A DNA stretch of 64,000 nucleotides from assembly GCA_014871385.1 (NCBI GenBank), contig CM026433.1, positions 15,069,985-15,133,984 on the forward strand, in the 5' to 3' direction. Below the pieces are notes generated by a model, which saw only the letters and a list, made by a program, of their open reading frames with translations, made no database searches and was not told where the DNA came from. How positions within the stretch are numbered: position 1 is the stretch's first letter; each line of letters starts with the position of its first letter. Below, piece after piece: positions 1-11,815 of this stretch. The stretch comes from Ceratodon purpureus. Taxonomy: Eukaryota > Streptophyta > Bryopsida > Pseudoditrichales > Ditrichaceae. The position numbers were made by a program, and so were the translations under genes.

Positions 1-2226
1 ACGCTAGCAGCTTCGGTTATTGCTGGTTCGATGGTTATGGAAGGTGTGTCTTCGATCTTTCATCTAGTTTTCAGGATGCTAATTTGGAGTGTCCTTTTTT
101 TTAAAGAATTGGTCCTATCACATGATTATGCTAATAGCTGTTCGATCATAAAGTCTGTGACACAATCATCGACGATCTATAGTGCATTAATGGATTTTCT
201 TTTCGTTTTTTGTACAGGAGCATCATTGATTGTTGCGTATGGCGCTGTGAAGAAGGGGGCAGCTGCCGAAGGCATGTCTCTTCGAGAATATCTTTGGCGT
301 GGTCATGACCCAACTTCGGTTGCTGTTTTGATGGAGGTTTTCCGCGTTTCAACATTTTAAACCAACTTGTGATGAGATGTTTTGTAGACCTTTCTATCAT
401 TTGACCTGATTATGCGATGGTTCCTGCTATATTGAATAAGAATAAGGAGGGCATCTTTGTACGTGGAGTCTTCCTTGCTCCTATGATTGGTTTTGAGATA
501 GGTTTGTCTCGATGTATCAACAGGATGGAGCTGCATGTGCGGGATTGGTTATCGCTGGTATGGCTCTTGCGACTGCTGAGTTCACTGGAAATCCAATGTG
601 GGATCCAATTGGCTCGATTCTTGTGGGAAATTTGCTCGGTGTGGTAAGTATTCTCTTACAGCCTTATTACCTTCTTCTCCATGTGGAAGCCGTTTCATAT
701 CAAGCCAATGCTCCACATTCTCCTCGCATAGGATCGGTCCCATGAAATTCTGTTTCTTCTAGTTCTACATTGCATCTTATATTCGTTACCTTGTGTGTAC
801 AGGTTGCAATTTTTTTGATCCAGCGAAATAGACAAGCATTGCTTGGACGGTCCATTGATGATGTTGATATGCGGCGCATAATCAATCTTCTGATTGCTGA
901 TCCGGTACGCCCACTCGTCTTCCTCTTGCGATCGCATTGAGTTTTTAGTAACAAATTCTACAAAGAAGTTCATGGACTCTGTTGAATTTGTCATGTATTT
1001 TCCAATTTGTCGATCATTTATTTTAACACGGGCACCTCATCTTTTATCTTCGCTCTTTCTTATGATTTCTGTAATATTTAATCTAGGGGTACTTCAATTG
1101 TTATCAACGGGATGATTGACTCTAGATTGGTCTTCCTAAGAGCCCGTATAACCTTTTTTTACAGGTTGTTGAAGGATTGTATGATTGTAAAAGCGAAGTG
1201 ATTGGACCTGGAGAGTACAGATTTAAGGCTGAAATTGGTATGTACCATCTCCTAGACATTTTCTTGTATTATGATTTTAATTTGAGTATTATTATTCTCT
1301 ATTTTCTTTAAATTCTAGCATTTCACTCCAGTGCATGTTCTGCCGCCTATACCCCAAGTACTGTCACTTCAGGTATCTTACAGTGTGCGTATGCTTCTTA
1401 TCAAAGTTCCGGAGGACTGCAGCTGTTAATTCTTGTGCTGCAATTTGTGTACAGATTTTAATGGTGTGGTAATTGTACAAAACTACTTACAACGTGCGGG
1501 TCGCGATAACTGGATGGAAGAGGTAAGTTCGACGCCATCTCTTTTAAAGTCAACCACAATGATAGAGATGACATCATGTTATACATAGCTACTAATTTTC
1601 TTGAATTTTTCCTGTAGTTGAGCTTCTAGCAATAATATTCAGGCGTCTTGTTCTCTGCAGTTTCGGAAGGCTGTGAATAATCCCGATGGTAGTGTTCTTG
1701 ACCGAGTGCTAGCTGAATATGGTAAGCACACAATCAAAGAATTGCTTCACAAGTGAATATTCTCTTTGGACCTTCTGTAGACTTTCTTAAGAAACGTGTG
1801 TTTTGGTGAAGAGGGTGCTAACTTATTTCCAATTTGATGATGTAGAAAGCCACCAGTAACCTGGGCCAGCTTCTGTTTTGAGATGATTCCTTATGTCTAG
1901 GATATTCCTCAGCGGAAGCCTGGGCAATGTTTTTACTCTCCAGTGGTGTAGATATTGCTCCAGAGAGTGTCAGAGAGTGGGAATGTATTTTTCTGGTACC
2001 AGCTTGTTGAGAGGATTTCACTTATATCACCTATGAATCTTTCGGCATGGTTCTTATCCATGATGCCCATCTTCATGCAGGTGAGGAAGTGGTGTCGGCA
2101 GTTGGCTGCGAAGTAGATCGACTCGAGAAGGACATTCAGAAACTTGTGCCAGGCATTCGCCATGTTGATATTGAAGCTCACAACCCCAATGGCCCAGCCC
2201 CTCGAGAGAAATTCTACTTGTACTGA
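1..2226 (+). CDS. MTPC4: ZnT9/MTPC4-type zinc transporter (cation diffusion facilitator), 5' truncated by window edge
   Basis: This is the C-terminal 243 residues of a cation diffusion facilitator of the SLC30A9 (ZnT9) / plant MTPC4 branch, a proton-coupled zinc exporter; the animal protein is mitochondrial. Exons read as 1-43, 218-336, 524-643, 803-904, 1165-1237, 1455-1522, 1661-1721 and 2081-2226, all with GT-AG borders and continuous phase. The joined reading gives HDPTSVAVLMEDGAA, then a membrane segment (AGLVIAGMALATAEFTGNP), GSILVGNLLGVVAIFLIQ, and the hallmark ALLGRSIDDVDM. The cytosolic tail reads EYRFKAEIDFNGVVIVQNYL and later EVDRLEKDIQKLVPGIRHVD, which tracks human ZnT9 closely to the end. 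It stops at TGA 2224-2226. The first half, with the initial membrane segments, lies outside the window. Family call firm; subcellular site inferred from the family. Confidence 0.93.
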
Positions 2227-4200
2227 GATCCTTACTTTCTTCCCTTTGTAGGTCCTTCACTTGAATTAGGGGAGAGCGGCTTTAGTTTCACATTCGCAGT
2301 TCTTTTACCGCATTGTAAATTGCTGGGAGTCAAATGCATTCTGACCACATTAAACACTTGCTTCATAATGGACGGAATAAGAGTGTTATTAGAAGGGTGT
2401 CAAAAGTTGTGGCACACTACCCCTATGCATATAAAATTGCCATCGTGTATTGAATATTGGAATTATGGGTGCAAAGTTTGGACATGCTATGGTACACAAG
2501 GGTGCACTATACCATAATATGCAAAATAGAAATTCCACTCCAGTTGTATTTTAAACAGATTTAAATGTGATTTTCATTATGAAAGACGCATTAAACATCA
2601 GATTAAAATTTTAATAGAACTGTGTTAAAAAATGATCATGAAGTTTGAGGTTTTATCCATTAAATAGTGTCACCTCCTGTTTCTTTTTGAAGTGTACATA
2701 GTAAGTTAAATATAAAGTGTCATTTTCAGTTCTTTTTTGGTTGAAATTTATTTCAATTTCAGGCAAAGTATATGAATGAAATGATGAAATCAAAGTAATA
2801 TTTTGATATTTTAAATGTTTTTTTTTCACCTGGTATTTGTAATATGAAGGAGGATGTCTAAATGTTTAATAGATGAATAATATGTAATACTGGAAACTGA
2901 CAACATTTATTTTGATCATTTTTACAGATCCGAGAATATAGGCCTCAAGTCAGACAAGTAATTGGCCAAATGTGTTTTTGAGTTGTAATGGTTTTGTAGT
3001 TGTATCAACAATATCATTGAACAATACAAGATATTAATTACATTGTTTGGGATTGATATCATTTGTGTTTATGTGCTATATGCATTTACATTACAAGTTG
3101 ATGTTATAATTAGCAAAATCCTTGAAAGGTTGATTAGGTTATTTTCAACATTTTGGTACTGTTCCTTTCATATGATTTTGTAAGAATGAAGCTTCTGTTG
3201 TTGTTGAGTTTTTAATTAGAATTAAAATTAGAATTTTTTGTGGTTGGTTACAAACAGGGTTATAAAATCAAATTGTTAAATGTTAGATTTTTTCATTTTT
3301 TTTGGAATGTCACGTTTTCAAGTAATGTGGCTTTTTTAGTGACATAATTCTTTGAAATTTTAAAAACTAAAAGTACCAAATTTTTGGTAATGATAGTGGG
3401 TATCATCATCAAAAAATACAAATGCATTCAATCAATTATCATATTCATTAAAATGTTATTTTTATAGTTTTCTAAATACAATAATTTTTATTTTAAATAG
3501 ATATGATGAACCTATGGTGTATTATAATGATAATCGTATGTAATCGTATCCATTTGAAACTTCCATCATAACGTGCGGTGATTTTCATTTTAAAATTCTT
3601 TCAACAAAGGCTATCAAAATATTTGTAACAAACCACTATCGTGTATAAGATGAACATTATATTGGGTTGTACCTACGAAATGTATAATCAATATAAGTAG
3701 ATTAACTTTTGAATGCAGTGATAATATTTAGGTGCATTTCTAGATTATCCATCAAGCTCTTGATCTCAAAAATTAAAAATTAAAAAATAAATAAGATACA
3801 ACTATTTCAACAAATGATAAAATTAAGGTTTCAAACCCATAGAGGACTAAAACATTTTAATATTCATATTTATTATATTCATTACAAATACAATATTTAC
3901 CTGAATTATACATGCATCAACTTTTGAAGCAAAACACCAACAAATCTATAAACCGACTACATATTATATACAATCCAAGTAGACGCTAAGAAAACATGAT
4001 TATCTGTAGATCCCAAAATGCGTACATTCACGCTCATAAACTCTACAAGAGGCATAGATATCTCGGCTTTTCTATTAGGATGACGATTTTGGATGTTGCC
4101 CTGGGCGAAACTTTTGACTTTTTGGTTCCTCTGGGGTTCCTTTTGGGTTACTTTTTGGGCTCCTTTTTGGTTTGGGCGAGAGCAAGAGTCCGTTTGTTGT
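2227..4200. other. AT-rich intergenic stretch
   Basis: About 2 kb of AT-rich DNA follows the transporter stop. The first few hundred bases must hold its 3' UTR. I see no convincing ORF, RNA gene or repeat structure in the rest. Confidence 0.6.
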
Positions 4201-4764
4201 GTTGGAAGAGTTTTCTCCTGGTTTAGGGTTTTAGCAATGGCCATGTTGCGCTCGCGCTCTCCCTCACTCGCCATCGCCATCGCCATGGCTCCCCCTCGCT
4301 CCTCTTGACTCCCCCCCCTCCCCTGCTCTCCCCTCTACCTCCCTCTCCCCTCGCTCTCGCCGCTCTCTTTTTCCGCTCCCGTTTTGGCGCTCTCTCGACT
4401 GAGTTTCATCCCTTTGAGTTGTCGCTCTTCTTCCGCAACCGTGCTGCTTCGTTGCGGGCGGTCGGCGTGCCGGCACGGCGCTTTGTAGAGGAGTCCTGGA
4501 CTGTGGATTCTTGTATTATTGTATTTTGCATTGGTTTTGTTGGAGACAAGTTGAGGTTAGAGTTGGAGCTGAAGTTGGAGTTGGAGAACAGTGAACGGCT
4601 ACCGCGGAGTGAAGTTTGGGACCAGTGCAGGGCGAATTGGCGCGGGGGTTATATATGTTTATGAGTTTTTAAGGTTTGAGGGAGAAGTAGGTTTGGCGCT
4701 GGAAGGCTGTGTGTTTGAGGTGGATCGAATATTAGGGTTTTCCCTTCTTTCTGGTTGAAGCGAG
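4201..4764 (+). promoter_or_regulatory. GC-rich upstream/leader region of the U2A' gene
   Basis: Base composition changes sharply from AT-rich to GC-rich about 560 bp before the U2A' start codon. At 4305-4372 there is a long pyrimidine (C/T) run, which is common in plant core promoters and 5' leaders of housekeeping genes. Open frames here exist on both strands and look like by-products of GC content. The transcription start cannot be fixed from sequence. Confidence 0.45.
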
Positions 4765-7460
4765 ATGGTGAGATTGACAGCAGATTTGATTCTGCGCTCG
4801 CCTCAGTACTTCAATGCGGTTCGCGAGAGGGAGCTTGATCTTCGAGGTGAGTTCAATATTTTTGCTGTCTTGTAGTTTTAATTCTTTTCCCGCCATTGCT
4901 ATTAAGAGCTTAGCTTTCATGAGCACCTAGTCCAAATGTGATGTGTTACGGTTTTCGTAACTTTTGTATTTGGGAATGATGCCATTTTAAAATCTTATGA
5001 AGGAGGTGGAAAGCTGTTGTCCAATTCTTGGGATTGAATTAACAGTACGAGTCAAGAAATTTCTCTGTGAGTTTAGTCGTTGGTGTTCAGAAGGTCTCAC
5101 GGATGTAGTATATGTGCACATTGTCTTTGTCACGACGGTAGTTCTATCCTTGTAGCTCCTTTCTCTACTATATACGTTATTACTATCTGCATTTTTCCTC
5201 ACTGTACATAGTTCAAAAATTTCTTAGCTCTCAATGACAGTGTGTGTTGGCTTGGATTGTTTAGGCAATAAAATCGGAGTTATCGAAAATCTTGGAGCCA
5301 CTGAGGTTTGCTTCTTGACTTCTGTGTCATTGAACTAGGCATATTAAGATTTGTGGTGTATTTGTTTAGGTTTGTTTGATATTTGAATGCCTAATGATGT
5401 TCCTGATCAATTGCCTTCTCCTGTATTTAGATGACTTCTATGTATCTAAAAAACCGGTTTGCGGATTGTGAACTCATCGTCTAATTGTAATTTCAGGACC
5501 AATATGCAAGCATTGACTTATCAGACAATGAAATAGTGAAGCTTGAAGGCTTCCCACACCTGAAGCGTCTTACTACTCTGCTTGTGAACAACAATAGAAT
5601 AGCACGCATCAACCCTAATCTTGGAGGTATTTCCCAGAACCCATGAAGTTATTCCTGACGAGTAAACTACTAGGAAGATCTAGTTTTGGCAAGTATGTTG
5701 CAGACTTGTCTCGAGATATGGGAGACGCGTGTTAATGACGTGTTTGGCCTGTCAAGTGGCCCTTTTATAGTTACGTAAGCTAACCATAAGTGGGCCTCTC
5801 AGTTGCAAGGTCTTTTAGGACAATCTGAGTTGCGGGTGTACGTGCGGGAGATTTATTTTATTTTATTTTATTTTTTTAATGCATGGATTTTTTTGATAAA
5901 TTATGTGGAAGTTGTGGTTGTGCAGCGGCTTTGCCAAAGCTGGAGACATTGGTGCTCACAAACAATCGGCTTTCAAATCTGGTGGACGTTGACCATCTTG
6001 CGACACTTGTGAATCTGCAGAATTTGTGCCTGCTGGATAATGCTGTTACGAAGAGGCCAAACTACCGGTTGCATCTGATTCACAAGCTCCCCAAGCTCCG
6101 ACTTCTTGACTTCAAGAAAGTGAAGCTAAAGGTACATCCGAAGCATCAGTTTTCATCTGCTGCTTGGTGCGGTTGCTTTAGTATAACAGTTCATGGAGAC
6201 GTTGGCCTTGTACCTGTCAAGTCACTTGGTTGAAGGGAATGGAAAGGTAAGTTAATTTGATTGGAGACACTTATTGTGTGTAATGCAGGGATCTCTTTTC
6301 GTGGAATAAAGTTTCTCAACTTGAAGGTGATGGAGCTTGTTTTGTAATCAGCACACTGAGGATTTTGTATTTTTCTTTAAATGAATATTTTACAATATCC
6401 AGTGACCATCTCTTACCTGAAACACTCGAAATCCACTTTTATTCTACTGTCAGTATTGTGCTCATTGTTTAACGCGTTTCGTTTCTTTGCTGCAGGAACG
6501 GCAAGAAGCTAAGAAGCTATTTGCAACTGAGAATGGCCAACCAGCTAAAGATACTCCTGCCCCAGCGAAAACTTTTGTCCCTGGAGAGATCCCCAGCGAT
6601 GATCTTCCTGAGACTGAGGAGACTGAGGAGGTCCCTGCTCAAGTGGAAGAACCTTCTCGAAAAGGGCCAACTCCAGAGCAGATTATAGCTATTAAGGTAA
6701 TGCTTCAATTCGAAACCTTTCTTTTTCTTCTTTTTTTCTTTTTTTTTTTTAGTTTTCCGGTTTTCTCATTTAGGATGTCTTGAATTATCTTGATTTGAAC
6801 TTCATCGTCTTGCTCTGTCAGAATGGTGGCCAATATCGACGTGCTGTGTAATTTGCGCTTCTTGTAGCCTGATTAGTACTTGATTCGTACACCGTCTTAG
6901 ATGGTGGTTACAAAATTCGAGGCTTGTTGAAGAAATCCTCATGAAACCCTTGCGAGACCTTTTTTTACTGATAACCTTTTCTTTTGTTGTGATCCAGACT
7001 GCCATTGCAAATTCTCAGACACTTGAGGAGGTTGCGAGGCTTGAAAAGGTATCATCTTGTACATCTGTCCTTATGTATCGAGGGTTTCTTTATTCTAACT
7101 GCAGTGTATATGAATATGTGCAACCATTCAGTTTCACTGGATATTACTTCGAATTTTGTGCATCCATTAAATTTAATTGTTTTTCTACAGGCTCTTAAAC
7201 TAGGACAGCTACCCTCAGACATTGTTCTGCCTGGAGATGATGCCTTGAAAAAGCCCACAACAGATACCAATGCTAGTATTCCACCAAGTGCTCAGCAACC
7301 AGAAGAGACCACCGCAATGGAAGAGGTAAGGTCCCCCTCATCTTGCCCTGAACCATTCATTATGAAAGCTCATGAAACAAATGATGCTGATAAAGTTTCG
7401 GTCAAGGATATTACTTTTTTCTCTGACACGTATTTTCTGTCTCTTCTAAACAGGGTTAAG
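4765..7460 (+). CDS. U2A': U2 small nuclear ribonucleoprotein A' (leucine-rich repeat spliceosome protein)
   Basis: U2A' pairs with U2B'' and binds stem-loop IV of U2 snRNA in the spliceosome. Eight exons join in phase to 283 residues: 4765-4846, 5265-5305, 5497-5626, 5926-6131, 6496-6696, 6998-7048, 7191-7325 and 7455-7460; the last adds one Gly and TAA. The start MVRLTADLILRSPQYFNAV matches the conserved family N-terminus. Leucine-rich repeats follow (IDLSDNEIVKLEGFPHLKRL, LLVNNNRIARINPNLG, LVLTNNRLSNLVDVDHLATL), then the LRR cap YRLHLIHKLPKLRLLDFKKV. The C-terminal third is Glu/Pro-rich and probably disordered, with the short conserved QTLEEVARLEKALKLGQLP. Length is close to the plant norm of about 250-280. 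The gene looks intact; the six-base last exon is the least certain join. Confidence 0.95.
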
Positions 7461-8167
7461 CGCGATGGAGATTCTCATAGGTGTCCTTAGTGTATCTGCA
7501 AAGGATCTTCACCTTGAGCAATTTTTGTGGGTAACTGGGTCCATTCCATTTTGTAGAAGGTGAAGTCAGTACTCCAGTTTGCCGTAGAGTGCAGCATGAT
7601 TAAGTGTTTTATTGCCATGTAAACGCAAAAATTCGTTCACTGAAGGCTAGCTTCTTTGAAACCTTTGAAACTAGAAAGTTGTGGAGAGATCTTTAAAATG
7701 GAAGGCATTAGGGTAACTCGGGTTCACATGGCATCTGCTTGTTCCTGTTACTAGAGTTTTTTTTTTTGTACATCCTAAAAGCGTTATCAAAGCAACCAGA
7801 GAAACCTTTGGAAAAAGGTCCTACGTTGAACTTCTGTCTCTTCAACATGTATATTTGAATTTTGCTCATGCTCGTGTGATTTACATTAGATTCCCAATAG
7901 AGTGACATATTACAAGCTTATCAACCAAGTTACTACTAACAACTTCCTGAGCCTTCTAATAAGGTTATCCCGTCCGTACCCGACATCGTCATCACGGACA
8001 TGCACATCGAGGCGCTACCTATACAGATGGATGGTAGCACAATGACAGCATGGCACAGGTAGTACAAGCGACCCCAATACCTACCCACTCGCTGCCCTTG
8101 TGACATAGATCATATCCTCCTCTTAGAACTAAAGTCTTCACCTCCCTACTGCTTCCATCTCCACACC
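7461..8167. other. Intergenic: U2A' 3' UTR and S1-gene upstream region
   Basis: About 700 bp without a supported gene. The first part should be the U2A' 3' UTR. The last 150 bp before the S1-like start is C-rich, as expected for a promoter or leader. Confidence 0.5.
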
Positions 8168-8662
8168 ATGATGCTCCGCACTCACCTCAAACCTGATCTC
8201 TCATCTCCACTGCTAGTTGCAACATTCCTTGGCTTGATAGCAGTGTTGGCAAGGGCAGCCCACAACCCAACAGCGGGCTCCGTGAACCTGATCAACGCAA
8301 TCAATGACTCGGTGGTGGTGCACTGCTGGTCTCGGGAGTCGGACTTGGGGCAGTCGAATGTGTTCCCGGGCATGAACTATTACTGGAGCTTCCACCCCAA
8401 CCTCTTCGGCCGCACCGTGTTCAAGTGCAACTTTCTGTGGATGCAGGTGGAGCAGGAGTTCGCTGTGTGGCAGGGCACCTACCACCCCAACCGCCCGCCC
8501 TGCTGCGACAGGGGCCCCTGCAGCTACAAGATCTGCCCTGATGGGTTCTATAATGCGTTCATTGTGGACACTGACTACGGCGTCGCCGAGAGCTGGGAGT
8601 TTTATGTGGGCTGGTTGCCCAGGTTTTCCGCCCAAGGGAAAATTGATGAGGAAGGGTCGTGA
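8168..8662 (+). CDS. Secreted S1-type self-incompatibility-family protein
   Basis: A 164-residue single-exon ORF with an N-terminal hydrophobic signal (about residues 14-31, LLVATFLGLIAVLARA, cleavage likely near AHN). The mature part matches the plant S1 family: SVNLINAINDSVVVHCWSRE, then SDLG, a GMNYYWSFHPN strand, FGRTVFKCNFLW, and a Cys-rich segment PPCCDRGPCSYKICPDGFY. Six or more cysteines suggest a disulfide-bonded beta sandwich acting outside the cell. In poppy a member (PrsS) is the stigma self-incompatibility ligand; in other plants the family is large and mostly uncharacterised, so no self-incompatibility role is implied here. The first of the two adjacent Met codons is taken as start. 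Isolated GC-rich gene beside AT-rich DNA. Confidence 0.85.
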   Translation: MMLRTHLKPDLSSPLLVATFLGLIAVLARAAHNPTAGSVNLINAINDSVVVHCWSRESDLGQSNVFPGMNYYWSFHPNLFGRTVFKCNFLWMQVEQEFAVWQGTYHPNRPPCCDRGPCSYKICPDGFYNAFIVDTDYGVAESWEFYVGWLPRFSAQGKIDEEGS

Positions 8663-9519
8663 ATGAAGGTGCCTAGGTGCCTAATTTTTTGCAGGAATCA
8701 CTTAGAATAAATGTAGTTGCAATTTTTTGAGAGTGGCCCGATAGGTTTAAGTTATGGATTCTCTAGTTGGAAAATTCAATGGCATGACTCTCCCAATGTA
8801 GTTATCCATGCTTTATTTGATCATTGTATGTAGTAGTTACATGTAGAAGTTACATGGTTTAAAAGTTGAGTTAGTAGTGTTTCTAATTTAGATGCTAAGT
8901 TTATCATAGAAGGGACATATGATTTCCACATTCATCATTTGAATTTAATTAATGGGCAAAATTATGTTGGTTGTTATATTGAACTTTCATAAGAATTGAC
9001 TTAAGGTGGTGTACAATATTCAATCTATAGTTATTGTTCTAAGCTTTCAAAAATCAAACCACATCATTGTTTTTAAAAATGCAATAGGGGTGAATGGAAA
9101 TGAGATCTAAAGAATCTACCAATACATTTTTGAGGTAGACTTGTCAAAAATGATTTAGACTAAATTTGGATTCTTGAAGTCTTTGACAATTTTGTAGTAT
9201 TCAACATGAACCAAAACTTTACAAGTAAGAAGAGTCTAAAATTAAAGTTTTTTAGTATTGAAATCTAAGTAGACTTATAAAATGTGTGTTGTATTAAAAA
9301 ATACAAAGAGAAGATCAATTTTAATTGAATGATACATAAACAAACTTTTAAATGATAAAAAAATATATAATAAAAAGAAACCTAAATTAGAATTCAACAA
9401 GGATTATATGTAAGATTGGCTTGTCACTAACAAACAAATAGATAGACAAAATAATTTATTTTTTTAAATATAGATTATAAATTCATGTGGTTTTTCTAAA
9501 AACGTTATCCTAGTTTCAT
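8663..9519. other. AT-rich intergenic stretch
   Basis: About 850 bp between the S1-like gene and the 3' end of the orphan gene on the other strand. It should contain the 3' UTRs of both; nothing else recognised. Confidence 0.5.
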
Positions 9520-11815
9520 CTATTTATTTTTATTGTTCTCATCATGAGTGTCTATAACTATCTCAACTTCTTTGATGTTCTTCCCTATTTCACTATCTGA
9601 AAACAAGATCACTGTAGTATTTTGATGTTTTTCATCATTTTTAATAGAAACATTCAATGTTTCATGCAAAGATTTTTTGTTATTACTTTCATCATAGAAG
9701 GCATTTTCATTGGGTTCAACTTGATTTTTAGTCTCGATATTATTATTCATCGGTTCAATGCTTATGTGGTTAGTTTTATTTATATAAGATTTTTGTGATT
9801 TAATATTTTCTTCCACAATTTCAAAATCATGTGAACTTTTTTCACTGTTAGATTGATCATTATCAAGTGGGTTCCTAATTTCTACAACAATTTCTTCACC
9901 TACTTTTCTATTTGATACATTTTCATTGTTTATAGGTGATTCTATAATGTCTTTGTATTCAACATCACTGTATTTTTCATTTGCAATATTATTTGACATA
10001 TCAATAATATTAAGGTGGTTATCTAATTTATTTTCAATGACATCATATATTTTTTCTTTTGCACCTATTAAATTGTCAAAAAATCCATGTAATATTGAAT
10101 TCCTTTCATAAATTTCATGATGAGTAGTATTATCATGTATTTCACAAGCATGATCTACACGAAAGGTGTAGTTCGGATGTGCACCCATTGTGATTGTGTT
10201 TAATTCTGATGCTTTATCATCTATTTTTTGAAAATCATTGTTGTATTTTTTGGATGAGGTATTTACATTGAAATTAGTATGCTCTTGGCTTTCTTCTTTT
10301 TTATGGTTATTGATATCACTAATTCCTACATGGTCATCAGATTCTAAATTGCCAAATAAATCTGTGTCATTGTTATTACCTTGAGGTGTTTCAAGATCAT
10401 TTACAAGTTTCTCGGTGGATTTATTATTTCTACTTGTATTATCAACATTCACTAATTCATTTGAATCGTTTGGTTTATCTGATCCAAAGTATATAGAGTC
10501 ATTTGATCCATTGTTGTTTAAATTTATATGTTCACTAAAAGATAATTTTGTGTCATTGTTCTCCTCCAAATGTTTATTAGCAACATCAATTGAATCATCA
10601 TTAACATTGTAATCTACATCTTTACTGTGATCTTTATGTAATTCTTTACCAATAATGTAATTTATGCCTTTGTGAATATTGTAATTTGAATCTTCATTAA
10701 AAATTTGATCTAATTTTACATTAATTTTGTTCCTTGGACCTTCTAAATCATTTTCATTTACTACTTTGTTGTAAGATTTATATATGTTTTCATTTTGTTC
10801 ACTTGAATTTTCAAATATTTCTTTACCATCATCCACTTCATTATCTATCACCTTTATTATGGTTACTATAATACCTACATTATTTGAATTAATGTTATCT
10901 ACATCAACTTTGGAATTTTGAATAAAATGATGGTTTTTGTCAAGTTCTTCATGGTTTTTGTGAGACAAGTTGATTTTATGTGGATCAAAATCCTTCATTT
11001 CTGCATCTTTAACCAATTTTATGCCATCATTAAGTTTAGTAATACTTTCATCATCATCATGCCAATCAAGTATAAATTTTTGGTATATTATTTGTACAAA
11101 TATAAAATTTCAAATTAAACACATATTTTGAATATATGATATACTTTCACTACAATATTATTGATTTCAAAACTATATAATAGTGATGAACATGTAGACA
11201 AGTTATATTTGCAGTTTATACATGTGAATATTTTTGTTTCAATTTTTATATAAAAGAACATGTACCTTCATGTTTATTCAAAGAATCTGATATTTTAACA
11301 ATAGATGTTTTTCCTTCTTCTCCATCTTTATATAACCAACCTCGCACATGGTGGAATTTATTACTCATTTGTTTCTTTATTTCAACGAAACTTATTTTAA
11401 ATGATGAACGAATTGTTGCAAGTGGATTTATGTGAACTTTGTTAACATCCTCGTTCAAATTATAATTATTTTTCTGAAAAATATCGTTGGACGTTTGGAT
11501 TGTTGATTTCATTGTCATATATAGGCATAAACAAAACAAAGTAATTACTACAATGCGAACACTTTTCCTTGTTGCTAACCATGTTGAGGAGTTCCTTGCA
11601 CCAATTAAACTTGATTTTTTAGGTTGATATTTAACAACATAATTACAAGAATTTTCTGCTTCTTCCTTATTTTCAATCTTCTTTACGTTTTTTTTGACAT
11701 CTTTGTCATCCTTCATATTATCAATGTTTTGAAAATTCTTATCTTGAATTTTTTCCTCAATCTTATTTTGATTCTTATTACAAATATTTTCTACATATAA
11801 TACCTCCGCAGCCAT
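9520..11815 (-). CDS. Orphan single-pass membrane protein with a long Asn/Asp/Lys-rich tail
   Basis: I do not recognise a family. Two exons can be joined in phase: 11815-11266 (ATG, donor GTACAT) and 11000-9520 (acceptor GATGCAG), giving 676 residues. Exon 1 encodes a charged N-terminus rich in Lys, Asn and Glu, then one hydrophobic segment at about residues 83-102 (VRIVVITLFCLCLYM) flanked by Arg/Lys, so a type II-like single-pass topology is plausible. Exon 2 adds 493 residues of low-complexity Asn, Asp, Lys, Glu and Ile with few hydrophobic runs; a more ordered patch lies near ILHGFFDNLIGAKEKIYDVI. In DNA this AT-rich, where TAA and TGA are dense, nearly 1.5 kb free of stops argues strongly for coding selection. 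The intron join is my inference; the two ORFs could also be separate genes. Confidence 0.6.
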
